Origin: Bacillus massilinigeriensis
Lineage (GTDB): Bacteria; Bacillota; Bacilli; Bacillales; Cytobacillaceae
Assembly (NCBI RefSeq): GCF_900117315.1
Contig: NZ_LT630337.1
Coordinates: forward strand, 1,456,409-1,520,408
Reading direction: 5' to 3'
DNA length: 64,000 nt
Below the pieces are notes generated by a model. That model was not told where the DNA came from, did not search any database, and was given only the letters and a program-made list of their open reading frames with translations. Shown here one piece after another: positions 7,490 to 18,200 of the stretch. Position 1 is the stretch's first letter, and every line of letters starts with the position of its first letter. The position numbers and the translations under genes were made by a program.

Positions 7490-8404
7490 TTATTCTACTG
7501 GGCGGGGATTTATATAGGCATTTTGCATTTCAATGTCAATTTCATCCACTTTTTGTTCTTTTCTATACCATTCGAAGAAAACCCTACCTAGAACAACTCC
7601 GTAGACTATTTCTTGTATGATCTTCATAATAACCCCACCAAGCTGCTGATCATGTATAAGAGACATGGAATTGAACATTTCAGGTCCACTCAATTCTATT
7701 CCAGAAAGAGTTCCATATGGTACACACAACTCAAGGGCTTGGGCCCAAGAGTTTGGGTCGGAAAACGTATGGTACATAGGTGTATCGGAGAAGATAATTA
7801 GAGCACATGCAGGAGTTAATAGTACTCCATTAGCAAAAATATAACCAACCTTCTTTATCCCACTTAAAGATGCCTGTTCCTCAAGATTGTTTACAATTGG
7901 CCACCACATGGTTACAGCTAAGCAGAACAATATGCTCGTATATGCCCCATGTAGCCACATATTTGTTTTTATCACATCAAATATTAATGGGATATGATAA
8001 AACGAGAATACCCCATTAAATAAGATTAATGCCAATAATGGCTTAGTAAGAATTGCAAATACTTGTTTTATTACTGGAAGTATAAGAACTTTCCTCCATA
8101 TCCACTCCGGAATACCAGCGATAATAAGCTGTGGAATAATTAAGTATAGAACAGCCATTTGGATCATATGAACATAAAACATAATATGCCCCATCAAATC
8201 AATGGGAGACCCTTTAATAATATAAATAAATAAAATACCAAGTATAAACAATGTGCCTTGGGTTTTCGTCAACGGTTTGCTTGATTGAAACCTGTTTCTA
8301 TATTTAACTGTAATTAAAAAATAACCTATCGATAATAGTATTAAAACAAAAAGGAAATATGGGCTCCATAGTGCTCTGAATCCGAATATTTCAAGTGTTA
8401 GCAT
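7490..8404 (-). CDS. ctaG: CtaG, caa3 oxidase assembly factor
   Basis: This 304-residue polytopic membrane protein has about seven hydrophobic segments. It carries CtaG-family features: HIMFYVHMIQMAVLYLIIPQLIIAGIPEW and WLHGAYTSILFCLAVTMWWPIV, with histidines in membrane-near positions. It belongs to the caa3_CtaG family, needed for a functional caa3 oxidase, probably in copper delivery to the CuB site. It ends the cta gene row. A terminator at 8567-8602 precedes it, so its expression depends on read-through or on a promoter in the 205-base gap before it. Confidence 0.93.
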   Translation of the reverse strand: MLTLEIFGFRALWSPYFLFVLILLSIGYFLITVKYRNRFQSSKPLTKTQGTLFILGILFIYIIKGSPIDLMGHIMFYVHMIQMAVLYLIIPQLIIAGIPEWIWRKVLILPVIKQVFAILTKPLLALILFNGVFSFYHIPLIFDVIKTNMWLHGAYTSILFCLAVTMWWPIVNNLEEQASLSGIKKVGYIFANGVLLTPACALIIFSDTPMYHTFSDPNSWAQALELCVPYGTLSGIELSGPEMFNSMSLIHDQQLGGVIMKIIQEIVYGVVLGRVFFEWYRKEQKVDEIDIEMQNAYINPRPVE

Positions 8405-8566
8405 TACATAATCCCCTCTTTATATAAAAAGATCTACAACATCATTTGAATATATATTCATGATTATGACTGCATTCTCTTATTTTCGCTAATAAATTGA
8501 CCTAATAAATCCTTATTTTCAATTTCATTCCATTGAAAAATGGATATTTTTATCACTTCAATGTTA

Positions 8567-8602
8567 TAAAAAGAAAATCGGCCAATAAAAAGCCGATTTT
8601 CT
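8567..8602 (-). terminator. Terminator between ctaF and ctaG
   Basis: AGAAAATCGGC (8572-8582) pairs with GCCGATTTTCT (8592-8602) over 11 bases, followed by UUUUUAU in the minus-strand RNA. It sits inside the cta gene row, seven bases after ctaF. Confidence 0.8.
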
Positions 8603-8609
8603 GATCAAA

Positions 8610-8945
8610 CTACCACCAAACAATAGTCATAAACGCTAATATCGTTACTAATCCAACAAGTAAACCAGAATAAAGGAAAAGAGAAGGTGCTTCATGACCT
8701 TTATGGCTCATGTGCATAAAATAGTACAATTGAAACACCACTTGCACAGCTGCTAAAAGGATAATAAATGGAACAATAAACCAGTTTGAAAAGCCATCAT
8801 ATCCTACAGCTATAAATGCAATAAGGGTTAAAAAAATCATCAAGGAAAAGGATACCACTTGATATCTCATTTCTTCCGCGCTTTTTTTACGACGATATTC
8901 AATGTCTACTCTTGGGTTTCCTGAATTTGATTGTTGGTTCGCCAT
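8610..8945 (-). CDS. ctaF: CtaF, cytochrome caa3 oxidase subunit IV
   Basis: This is a 111-residue membrane protein with three hydrophobic segments (about residues 30-50, 53-73 and 88-110) and the family motif FQLYYFMHMSHKGHEAP. Subunit IV is a small accessory subunit thought to stabilise the oxidase. The start ATG is four bases after the ctaE stop, so the two are translationally close. The N-terminal 25 residues are polar and cytosolic. Confidence 0.93.
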   Translation of the reverse strand: MANQQSNSGNPRVDIEYRRKKSAEEMRYQVVSFSLMIFLTLIAFIAVGYDGFSNWFIVPFIILLAAVQVVFQLYYFMHMSHKGHEAPSLFLYSGLLVGLVTILAFMTIVWW

Positions 8946-8949
8946 CAGT

Positions 8950-9579
8950 TTATCCCACCATTCCCATTAAATATACTACAGTAAAGATGAATACCCACAC
9001 AACATCGATAAAATGCCAGTAAAGACTAGCTACATAAAACTTCGGTGCATTATAAAGGCTTAAACCCCTACTAGCATTTCGAACAATTAGCGTTGTAATC
9101 CACAAAAGTCCAAAAGCTACGTGACCCCCGTGAAAGCCAACTAATGTGTAAAATGCTGATCCAAATGCACTACTTGAAAATGTGTGATGATATTCATGAA
9201 TATAGTGTCTGAACTCATAAACCTCAAGGCCAAGGAATCCAGCTCCTAATAATACAGTTACGAGTAACCAGGCTTGCATTTTCTTAAAACTAAAGTTCTT
9301 CATATGATACATCGCATAAACACTAGTTAAAGAACTTGTTAATAGTAACATCGTTGCAACAAAAGTCAAAGGCAACTCAAACAGATCCTTTGCTAACGCA
9401 TGGTCAGCATTTGGCACTTTATCTTTCAATGCAAGATAGGTTGCAAATAGGGATGCAAATAGAACTGTTTCTCCCCCTAAGAATAACCAAAAACCCAAAA
9501 ACTTATTTTTCCCCTCGAGGGTTGATTTTTCAGGCGCAGCTGGCCATGTTTCATAATTCAATTTTTCCTCAGCGTGCAT
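8950..9579 (-). CDS. ctaE: CtaE, cytochrome caa3 oxidase subunit III
   Basis: This is a 209-residue subunit III with five predicted membrane helices and the family signatures GFWLFLGGETVLFASLFATYLAL, LVGFHGGHVAFGLLWI and YWHFIDVVWVFIFTVVYL. It is a non-redox core subunit of the membrane oxidase. Its ATG overlaps the ctaD stop by one base (TAATG), which indicates translational coupling. Length is normal for the caa3 five-helix form. Confidence 0.96.
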   Translation of the reverse strand: MHAEEKLNYETWPAAPEKSTLEGKNKFLGFWLFLGGETVLFASLFATYLALKDKVPNADHALAKDLFELPLTFVATMLLLTSSLTSVYAMYHMKNFSFKKMQAWLLVTVLLGAGFLGLEVYEFRHYIHEYHHTFSSSAFGSAFYTLVGFHGGHVAFGLLWITTLIVRNASRGLSLYNAPKFYVASLYWHFIDVVWVFIFTVVYLMGMVG

Positions 9580-11471
9580 TATGCCTTAACCCCCTTATCA
9601 TCCTCATCGATTAAATCTTCTTTATGAATATGATAACCATGATCATCCTTCACTGAACGAACAAACATGGAGATAAATGTAATAGCCATTCCTACGATAA
9701 ACACAATGGTAGCAGTAGAATTAGCGAATACATCATCTGCCTTTTGATCAAATTGATACATTGCACCGAAAGCAGCTATGAATAACCCCAATGAAATCAT
9801 AAACGGAATGAAAGAAGAATTTGGCATATGGATATCACCTAGTGGTTCAGCAGGAGTTAATCCTTTTTTGCCCTCCATTTTTTCAATCCAATAAGCATCT
9901 AACCCACGAACAAGTGGAGTTTGTTTGAAATTATAATAAGGTGGTGGTGAAGAAATAGCCCATTCAAGTGTTCGGCCGTCTCCCCATGGATCGTTACCAA
10001 CCTTAACATTTTTAACGCTTGTAATGATTACATTCAATAACAGAAGAATTACTGCAACTGCCATAAATGCTGCACCAACAGAACTTACCAGGTTCCCTGT
10101 TTCTAAACCTTGACCAGGTAAGAAGGTGAAAACACGTCTTGGCATACCCATTAAACCTAAGAAATGTTGGACAAAGAATGTTAGATGGAATCCAATAAAG
10201 AATAACCAGAATGTAATCTTACCAAGAAACTCATTTAACATCGTTCCAAACATTTTTGGCCAATAGAAGTGAGCAGCAGCAAGTAAGGCAAACACTACCC
10301 CACCAACGATAACATAGTGGAAGTGAGCAACAACGAAATAGCTGTCATGATATTGATAATCCGCTGCAGCCGTAGCGTTCATTACCCCTGTAACCCCACC
10401 GGCAACAAATGAAGGAATAAAGGCAACTGCGTACATCATTGGGGTAGTAAATTTAATACTTCCTCCCCAAATGGTGAATAACCAGTTAAAGATTTTTATC
10501 CCCGTCGGAACTGCTATTGCCATTGTGGCAACAGAGAAAATTGCGTTTGCAACAGGTCCTAAACCAGTGGTAAACATGTGGTGAGCCCATACCATGAACC
10601 CTAAGAAACCAATTAATACAGTAGCGAATACCATTGATGAATATCCGAATAAACGTTTTCTAGAAAAAGTTGCAAAGATTTCTGAGAATATACCGAATGC
10701 TGGTAAAACAAGAATATAAACCTCAGGGTGACCGAAAATCCAGAAGAAATGCTCCCAAATTATCGTATTCCCACCATTTGCAACATCGAAGAAATTTGAT
10801 CCGAATAAGCGGTCAAAGATCATTAAGAATAGTCCAACAGTAAGCGGTGGAAAAGCAAATAATATTAGTGCTGATGTTACAAATGATGCCCATGTAAACA
10901 TTGGCATTCTCATATAAGTCATACCCGGGGCACGCATATTAATAATGGTTGCCAGGAAGTTGATACCACCGATTAGCGTTCCAGCACCTGAAATTTGTAA
11001 TCCAAGAGCATAAAAGTCAATTCCATGACCTTTAGACGCTAATGATAAAGATGCATAAGATGTCCACCCTGCATCAGGTGCGCCACCTAAAAACCAAGAG
11101 CAGTTTAAAAACACTCCACCAAAGAAAAATAGCCAAAAACCTAATGCATTAAGAAATGGAAATGCAACATCTCTTGCACCTATTTGCAAAGGCACAACCG
11201 CATTCATAAAAGCAAATACAAGCGGCATTGCAGCTAGGAAAATCATCGTTGTACCATGCATTGTCATAATTTCATTGTATAATCCGGCACTTACAAAGTC
11301 ATTATTCGGTACCGCTAGCTGAATGCGAATAAACATCGCTTCTAGACCACCGATGACAAAGAAAAGTCCACCAGCTATTAAATAAAGGATTGCAATTTTT
11401 TTATGGTCAACTGTTGTTAAATAGTCCCATATTGTTCCCGCGAATCCTTTCTTCTGTGCGTAGGTACTCAC
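9579..11471 (-). CDS. ctaD: CtaD, cytochrome caa3 oxidase subunit I
   Basis: This is the 630-residue catalytic subunit that holds heme a, heme a3 and CuB and pumps protons. Seen: the heme a ligand in TMHGTTMIF, the CuB ligand and cross-linked Tyr in FGHPEVYILVLPAFG, the paired His in WAHHMFTTG, and HDSYFVVAHFHYV with the heme a3 and heme a His. About 14 membrane segments are present, the extra ones at the C-terminus being usual in caa3-type subunit I. The start is GTG with GGGAGG five bases upstream. It lies between ctaC and ctaE in one operon, 31 bases after ctaC. Confidence 0.97.
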   Translation of the reverse strand: MSTYAQKKGFAGTIWDYLTTVDHKKIAILYLIAGGLFFVIGGLEAMFIRIQLAVPNNDFVSAGLYNEIMTMHGTTMIFLAAMPLVFAFMNAVVPLQIGARDVAFPFLNALGFWLFFFGGVFLNCSWFLGGAPDAGWTSYASLSLASKGHGIDFYALGLQISGAGTLIGGINFLATIINMRAPGMTYMRMPMFTWASFVTSALILFAFPPLTVGLFLMIFDRLFGSNFFDVANGGNTIIWEHFFWIFGHPEVYILVLPAFGIFSEIFATFSRKRLFGYSSMVFATVLIGFLGFMVWAHHMFTTGLGPVANAIFSVATMAIAVPTGIKIFNWLFTIWGGSIKFTTPMMYAVAFIPSFVAGGVTGVMNATAAADYQYHDSYFVVAHFHYVIVGGVVFALLAAAHFYWPKMFGTMLNEFLGKITFWLFFIGFHLTFFVQHFLGLMGMPRRVFTFLPGQGLETGNLVSSVGAAFMAVAVILLLLNVIITSVKNVKVGNDPWGDGRTLEWAISSPPPYYNFKQTPLVRGLDAYWIEKMEGKKGLTPAEPLGDIHMPNSSFIPFMISLGLFIAAFGAMYQFDQKADDVFANSTATIVFIVGMAITFISMFVRSVKDDHGYHIHKEDLIDEDDKGVKA

Positions 11472-11502
11472 AGTTTTACCTCCCTTTCAAACTTATCCCC
11501 TA

Positions 11503-12570
11503 TTAATCCTGAACTTTAAGCCCCATTAAAAACTCTGTCAAAGCATCGATTTGTGTATCTGTTAGATTTCCGTATGTACCAGTCATTTTGTTCGCTGGCT
11601 TATAGGTTTCAGGATCTTTTAACCAATTTTTTAAATCTTTTTCACTGTGATCAAGAACACCCGCGATTCTTGTGCGTTCACCAAAGGTTGCTAAATTTGG
11701 TGCTTGGCGTGCTGCTTCAGGTCTTGCATCTTGTGGAGTTACCGCATGACAACCGATACAGCTTTTGTTAAACACATCTTGACCTTCTTGTGCGAGAGGC
11801 GTCGTTGGGCTTGGCTCTTTCGCATTTTGCATATTATTCAGCCATTGATCAAAGTCTGATCTTGAAAGGGCTTTTACTTTAAAATCCATTAATGCATGTG
11901 ATGGACCACAAAGCTCAGCACATTTGCCATAAAATTGATCCTTTGCATTATCTGCACCCTTTGAATCAAACTCTAGCCAAAATTTATTAACCACTTCTGT
12001 ATTCGTATCCATCTTTCCTCCAACTGCAGGAATCCAGAATGAATGCTTAACATCTGATGCTTTTAAATTAAAGTAAACCTTTTCATCTGTTGGAACAACT
12101 AACTCCTGACTAGTGACAATTTTGTGATCTGGATACTCAAATTCCCACCAGTAGAGGCTTGCTCTAACGTTGACAACCAATGCGTCTCTTTTTCCATCTT
12201 CATTCTTTTTATCCATGTCTGTAACATCTGCAAACTTGAATGTAGCAGCAACTGTAGGTACCGCTAATACAAGAAGTAAAAGAATTGGAATAGTAGTCCA
12301 AATAATTTCTAGCTTATGACTACCTTCGACTTGCTTTGGTATTTTTTCATCCTTTCTACGAAATTTGATAATAACAATGAAGAAAATCACTGTTACTACC
12401 GCAATTACCCCCACCATAATTGCCGTACTTAACATCATTAAATCATATTGCGTTTTCGCAACTTCACCGGCTGGTGTTAACGTTGAAAGGAACGGTTCAC
12501 CACAACCGGAGAGAATGAGCGTCAATATCGCAAACAAGGATAGATGACGCCATTTCGAAAGCCTTTTCAT
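11503..12570 (-). CDS. ctaC: CtaC, caa3 oxidase subunit II with fused cytochrome c
   Basis: This 355-residue lipoprotein has a signal peptide ending in the lipobox ILSGC (Cys 23) and two membrane helices (about 45-69 and 89-110). A CuA cupredoxin domain follows, with His 176, Cys 217, Cys 221, His 225 and Met 228 as likely ligands. A C-terminal cytochrome c domain has CIGCH at 271-275 and a Met in NKMTG as likely axial ligand. The fused heme c defines the caa3 type, which takes electrons from cytochrome c. It precedes ctaD and is preceded by ctaB. Confidence 0.96.
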   Translation of the reverse strand: MKRLSKWRHLSLFAILTLILSGCGEPFLSTLTPAGEVAKTQYDLMMLSTAIMVGVIAVVTVIFFIVIIKFRRKDEKIPKQVEGSHKLEIIWTTIPILLLLVLAVPTVAATFKFADVTDMDKKNEDGKRDALVVNVRASLYWWEFEYPDHKIVTSQELVVPTDEKVYFNLKASDVKHSFWIPAVGGKMDTNTEVVNKFWLEFDSKGADNAKDQFYGKCAELCGPSHALMDFKVKALSRSDFDQWLNNMQNAKEPSPTTPLAQEGQDVFNKSCIGCHAVTPQDARPEAARQAPNLATFGERTRIAGVLDHSEKDLKNWLKDPETYKPANKMTGTYGNLTDTQIDALTEFLMGLKVQD

Positions 12571-12686
12571 AGCTTAATCAAACCCCTCTTTCCGTGAATT
12601 ATTTCTTTGAAATGTTAAATCAAAAAAAATAATTATATAGATAAATTCTTTTTTCCATTTCTGGAAAAAAGAATTTTCTACCTGAT

Positions 12687-13625
12687 TCAAATGAAAGTTA
12701 CTAAGACCATAGCAACAAATATGATTGTCAAATACTGCAATGAGTAAATAAACATTAGTCTGGCCCATTTAAGATCATCTTTCATCCTGTAACCATATAA
12801 TCCAAGAAGAAGCCAACCAATATTTAAAATACTTGCTAAAATAACAAACGGAATCCCCAGTGAAGATAGTAAAAATGGAATTGGTATTAAGGCTGCAACC
12901 CAGATAACCATATGATGCTTTGTGACTTTAAATCCTTTTACTACAGGAAGCATAGGAATTTTTGCTGCCCTGTAATCCTCCACTTTTCTCATCGCAAGTG
13001 CGTAAAAATGAGGAGGCTGCCAAATAAACATTATTAGGAATAAACACCAAGCAATAATATCGAGATTGGGATCAACAGCTGCCCAACCGATTAATGGTGG
13101 AGTTGCACCTGAAATACTGCCGATTACAGTATTTGAAACAAAGTATCTCTTTGACCATAAAGTATAAAGGCAAATATAACTAAAAACTCCAATTAAACCA
13201 AGGATGGTTGCAGATAAAGTAGTAAATAAAAGAAAAATGGTACCTATAACAATAAAGGCAGTTCCAAGAAATAATACCTTTCCATTGCTGAATTTCCCAG
13301 TTACAGTTGGCCTCGACTTAGTTCTATTCATTAATGGGTCAATGTCTCGATCAATATAGTTATTAATCACACAAGAACCAGCAATAATAAAGGAAGTACC
13401 CAATAATGTGAAAAGAATAATATCTAAATGATTCAGAAATCCATTCCCCGTAAAATGTAAAGCAAGCCATATGCCTGTAAAGGCTGTAATAACATTTGAA
13501 TTAACAATACCAATCTTAATTAATGCTAGGAAATCCTGCAAAGCTGTCGCTTTTGGTATATCCTCATGAAGGTTTTGCTTGTTGTCGTTTAGTCCAACGT
13601 CATTCAAAACCCTTGAATTTGACAT
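12687..13625 (-). CDS. ctaB: CtaB, protoheme IX farnesyltransferase (heme O synthase)
   Basis: It farnesylates heme B to heme O, the first step to heme A, in the membrane. The start ATG at 13625 follows GGAGGAGG at eight bases; the ATG at 13643 lies upstream of that site and is less likely. The 312-residue protein has about eight to nine membrane helices and the UbiA-type motif [19 protein letters not shown] with its Asp-rich prenyl-diphosphate site. It heads the ctaBCDEF(G) row and is divergent from ctaA. The 116-base gap to ctaC contains no obvious terminator. Confidence 0.95.
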   Translation of the reverse strand: MSNSRVLNDVGLNDNKQNLHEDIPKATALQDFLALIKIGIVNSNVITAFTGIWLALHFTGNGFLNHLDIILFTLLGTSFIIAGSCVINNYIDRDIDPLMNRTKSRPTVTGKFSNGKVLFLGTAFIVIGTIFLLFTTLSATILGLIGVFSYICLYTLWSKRYFVSNTVIGSISGATPPLIGWAAVDPNLDIIAWCLFLIMFIWQPPHFYALAMRKVEDYRAAKIPMLPVVKGFKVTKHHMVIWVAALIPIPFLLSSLGIPFVILASILNIGWLLLGLYGYRMKDDLKWARLMFIYSLQYLTIIFVAMVLVTFI

Positions 13626-14275
13626 ATTTTTTTCCTCCTCCATCCCTTATCACCCATACAGCAAAATACTTCTACTTTTAATATAAATCATATTAATAAT
13701 CAATGCTATATCAGTAATAAAAAACCAGGGGATGATTCTGCTTAGATATCCTTCATGATTTCTACTATAATGAACATAAAAATGTTGTTAAACGTTTGTG
13801 TAGAAAAACATTCCCTCTTCTGTCTATTAAATCACACTTTTGGTTGTTTTTGTGAATTTTTTTTGAATAAATTTTGAAAAATTTGTGTCAGCTGATAACC
13901 ATTCTTACTTTATTTGCTTTTTGGGATGCATTAATTAGATCTTACCATTGCTTCTTGATACAATAAAACCATTAAATTATAATATTTTGAAATATTTGCA
14001 AAATAGTATTTTCTTCCTATATATTTCTAGCAAAATCTACACTTTTATTCAACCATTTTATTACCATTATTATAGTAAAAATTATTTTTATTGTATTATT
14101 TGATTTTTTTGTGTACTATCAAAAATGGTAGAACTATGTCGTCTATTCAGATTTTTTCGTCAAAATCAGATATAATATTTATCATTTATTTTTGAATAAG
14201 TTTAAATATTTTTTTGTAGTTCTCGTTACTTACACTATCATTTATGAAACATATAATTTAAGAGGGTGGAATTTT
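13626..14275. other. ctaB-ctaA divergent control region
   Basis: This 650-base, very AT-rich intergenic region must hold the promoters of the cta operon and ctaA. A TATAAT at 14171-14176 is a plausible ctaA -10 box, about 100 bases before the start, but no good -35 is seen. AAACGTTT at 13789-13796 is a short palindrome. In B. subtilis this region is a target of ResD and is catabolite-repressed; I cannot place those sites here. No convincing gene is seen in it. Confidence 0.5.
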
Positions 14276-15238
14276 TTGAGGCGTTCACTTAAGTGGTTTG
14301 CTGTTTTGACAACAATCGGGATGCTTTTCATATTAATAGGAGGTGCGCTTGTTACAAAAACCGGTTCGGGAATGGGATGTGGAAGGTCCTGGCCACTTTG
14401 CAACGGTCAGCTCATTCCTAGTGAAATTACTCTTGAGTTGGTTATTGAGCTTGCCCATCGAGTAGTTTCTGGTGTTGTTGGCATAATGGTACTTACCCTA
14501 GCCATCTGGTCATGGCGTTCGATAGGTCATATTCGTGAAACTAAATTTTTATCTTTACTTTCATTTGCCTTTCTTGTGATTCAAGGATTAATTGGAGCTG
14601 CAGCAGTTGTATGGGGGCAAAATAGTTTTGTTCTTGCACTTCATTTCGGAATTTCATTAATTTCTTTTGCAGCCGTTTTTCTTTTGACTCTTCTTATTTT
14701 TGAAATTGATAAAAAATTTGAAGCGGATAAACTAATACTTGATAACAGGATGAAAAAACATATCGTTTGGATTACGGTCTATAGTTATGCGGTGGTTTAT
14801 ACAGGTGCCTTAGTACGACATGTAAAAGCTAGCCTTGTTTGTCGGGATTGGCCGTTATGTGTAAATAGTGCACCGTCTCTTCCAGTGAATTTGCATGAAT
14901 GGGTGCAAATGGGGCATCGACTAGCTGCTGGTATCATTTTCTTTTGGATTCTTTATATTATGATTTTAAGTATCAAACATTATAAGCATCAAAAAGTAAT
15001 TTACTGGGGATGGATTTTTGCCTTCATTCTTGTTTCATTACAAGTGATTGCTGGAGCATTGATTGTTTATTCTAGATTAAATCTTTACATCGCATTAGCT
15101 CATGCATTTTTCATTTCTTGTTTATTTGGAGTATTGAGTTACTTTTTTTTACTCGCAACTAGAAGTAATAAAAATTCCATTGCAATGGCAAATATGAAGA
15201 AAGATATGAAAAACAGTCAAAAGACCATCTCACACTAA
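14276..15238 (+). CDS. ctaA: CtaA, heme A synthase
   Basis: It converts heme O to heme A for the caa3 and aa3 oxidases. The start is TTG 14276, preceded by AGAGGGTGG at six bases and matching the N-terminus of CtaA; a longer ATG frame from 14192 adds 28 residues without a binding site. The 320-residue protein has eight membrane helices in two similar halves. Seen: [21 protein letters not shown] and the later [10 protein letters not shown] (the cysteine pairs), and [28 protein letters not shown] and IALAHAF, the heme-ligand histidines. It is divergent from ctaB and ends at a terminator shared with pycA. Confidence 0.95.
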   Translation: MRRSLKWFAVLTTIGMLFILIGGALVTKTGSGMGCGRSWPLCNGQLIPSEITLELVIELAHRVVSGVVGIMVLTLAIWSWRSIGHIRETKFLSLLSFAFLVIQGLIGAAAVVWGQNSFVLALHFGISLISFAAVFLLTLLIFEIDKKFEADKLILDNRMKKHIVWITVYSYAVVYTGALVRHVKASLVCRDWPLCVNSAPSLPVNLHEWVQMGHRLAAGIIFFWILYIMILSIKHYKHQKVIYWGWIFAFILVSLQVIAGALIVYSRLNLYIALAHAFFISCLFGVLSYFFLLATRSNKNSIAMANMKKDMKNSQKTISH

Positions 15239-15260
15239 AAGGAACAAAATCCAATGATAA

Positions 15261-15295
15261 AAAAGTTGCAGTTAATTATAACTGCAACTTTTTTT
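15261..15295. terminator. Bidirectional terminator between ctaA and pycA
   Basis: AAAGTTGCAGTT (15262-15273) pairs with AACTGCAACTTT (15280-15291), flanked by A- and T-runs that suit both converging genes. Confidence 0.88.
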
Positions 15296-15298
15296 CAT

Positions 15299-18200
15299 CT
15301 ATTTACTTAACTCAATTAATAGGTCTCCAGTTTGAATTGCTTCCCCATTTTTCACATAAATATCTTTCACTACTCCTGAGAAAGGAGCTTGTACGGTTGT
15401 TTCCATTTTCATTGCTTCCGTAATAATTAAATGATCGCCACGTTCAACCTTTTCTCCCTTTTCAACAACTACCTTAATAACAGTTCCTGGCATAGTAGCG
15501 GAAATATGGTTTTCATTTTTTGGATCTCCCTTAATCTTCGTTGCTACTGTCGATTTAATACTTTCATCCTTGATATTGATTTCACGACGCTGACCGTTTA
15601 ATTCAAAATAAACGACACGAGTACCATCTGCTTGAGGTTGGCCTACTGACACAAGCTTAACGATTAGCGTTTTACCTTTTTCAATTTCTACTTCGATTTC
15701 CTCACCAAGTCTCATTCCATATAAGAATGTTGGCGTATCTAGTACAGAAATATCACCAAAACGCTCTACCATTTGTATATACTCCATGAAAACCTTTGGA
15801 TATAACGCATAAGAAATGACTTCAAAGCTAGTCACCTGTCTACCTAATTCTTTATAAAGGGTTTCTTTTATATCTTCAAGATTAACTTCCTCTAAAAGTT
15901 CACCCGGACGAACAGTAATTGCCTCTTTCCCTTTTAGAATAACCTTTTGTAATTCTTCTGGGAATCCACCATATGGTTGGCCGAGATATCCTTCAAATAA
16001 TTCAACTACAGAATCAGGAAAATCAAGTGTCCAGCCCTTTGTTAAAATATCCTCTTCATTTAAATCGTTTTGAACCATAAATAGAGCCATATCCCCAACA
16101 ACTTTAGATGATGGTGTGACTTTTACAATATCTCCAAACATCTTATTGACACGGGAATACATATCCTTTACCTGATCCCACTGATCACCCAAGCCAACAG
16201 CCTTTGCTTGCTGTTGTAAATTGCTATATTGTCCACCAGGCATTTCATGCTGGTAAACCTCTGTATGTGGAGATACCATTCCACTTTCAAAATCTTGATA
16301 ATACTTTCTTACATCTTCCCAATAATAAGAAAGTTCCTCTAACGCTTTAATATTTACATTAGGCTTCCTATCTGATCCTTCTAATGCATAATACAAAGTA
16401 TTTGCACTTGGCTGTGAAGTTAGTCCAGCCATTGAGCTTAAGGCAACGTCCACAATATCTACACCTGCTTCAATTGCTTTCGCATACATGAAAATTCCAT
16501 TTCCACTCGTATCATGCGTATGAAGATGGATTGGAATATCGATTGTATCCTTTAATTCTGAGATAAGAGTGTAGGCAGCTTGAGGTTTTAATAGCCCTGC
16601 CATATCCTTTATCCCTAGAATATGTGCCCCTTGCTGTTCAAGCTCCTTCGCTAAATCCTTATAATATTTTAAGTTATATTTCATCCTTGTTGGGTCAGAA
16701 ATATCCCCTGTATAACAAATGGCTGCCTCTGCAATTTTCCCATTTTGTCTAACAGCATCAATGGCAACTTCCATTCCTTTTGCCCAGTTGAGACTATCAA
16801 AAATACGGAATACATCAATACCAGCATCAGCTGATTGCTTAACAAATTCTCTTATCACATTATCCGGATAATTTTTATATCCAACAGCATTGGAAGCTCT
16901 TAAAAGCATTTGAAACAACACATTCGGAATTTGTTTCCTTAATGTTAATAGCCTTTCCCATGGATCTTCTTTTAGGAAACGATAGGCAACGTCAAATGTT
17001 GCACCACCCCACATTTCAAAAGAGAACATATTTGGTAACAGCTTTGCTGACTCTTGCGCAATATGTTTAAAATCTGTCGTACGGACCCTTGTTGCTAGTA
17101 ATGACTGATGGGCATCACGGAAAGTAGTATCAGTTAAAAGAACTTCTTTTTGATCCTTAATCCATCTAGCAACCCCTTCTGGTCCTTGTTCATCTAGTAT
17201 TTGCTTTGTTCCATTGCTATACTGATTATCCAAAGAAAGTTTTGGAATACGTGGTTTATCAAATACCGGTCTCTTCTTCTTCTCTATTCCAGGGAAACCG
17301 TTGATTGTGACATTCCCAATATAAGAAAGCATTTTTGTACCACGGTCTTTTCTAACTGGGAAAAAGAAAAGCTCAGGTGTTTGGTCAATAAAAGAAGTAT
17401 CATATTGTCCAGTAATAAACTTCTGGTTCTTCACAACGTTTTCCAAGAAAGGTATATTTGTTTTTATCCCACGAATTCTGAATTCCTGGAGATTTCTGAC
17501 CATTTTTGCTGCAGCTTGTTCGAATGTCATTGCCCAGGTTGTCAATTTTACCAATAAAGAATCATAATATGGCGTGATAACAGACCCTTGAAATCCGTTC
17601 CCTGCATCTAGACGTACTCCAAAGCCACCGCCAGAACGATAGGCCATGATTTTTCCAGTATCAGGCATAAAGTTATTTAATGGATCCTCTGTTGTGACCC
17701 TTGATTGTATAGCGTAGCCATTGATTTTTATATCCTCTTGATTTGGTATACCAATTTTCTTGCTATGAAGATCAAATCCTTCTGCAACATGAATTTGGGT
17801 ATGAACAATATCAACACCTGTAATCATTTCCGTAATAGTGTGTTCCACTTGAATACGAGGATTTACTTCAATAAAGTAAAATTTATCATTTGCTACAAGA
17901 AATTCAACAGTACCTGCATTAACATAATCGACATTTTTCATTAATTTTACTGCTGCATCACATATTCTTTGGCGGAGATCTTCAGAAATTGATACACAAG
18001 GTGCTACCTCAACTACTTTTTGATGACGACGTTGAACGGAGCAATCCCTTTCAAATAAGTGAATAATATTACCATGGTCATCTCCAATTATTTGAACCTC
18101 GATATGTTTCGGTTTTTCTACAAATTTTTCTACATATACTTCATCACTACCAAAAGCAGCCTTCGCTTCTGATTTTGCTCGGTCATAAGCCTCACTGACC

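Noticed and set aside
13781-13800. A possible cre site around AAACGTTT in the ctaB-ctaA region
   Set aside because: The flanking TG and CA positions of the cre model are out of register on both strands.
17201-17557. A 118-codon plus-strand frame inside pycA
   Set aside because: It is antisense to a conserved region of pyruvate carboxylase and has no ribosome-binding site; it is a shadow.
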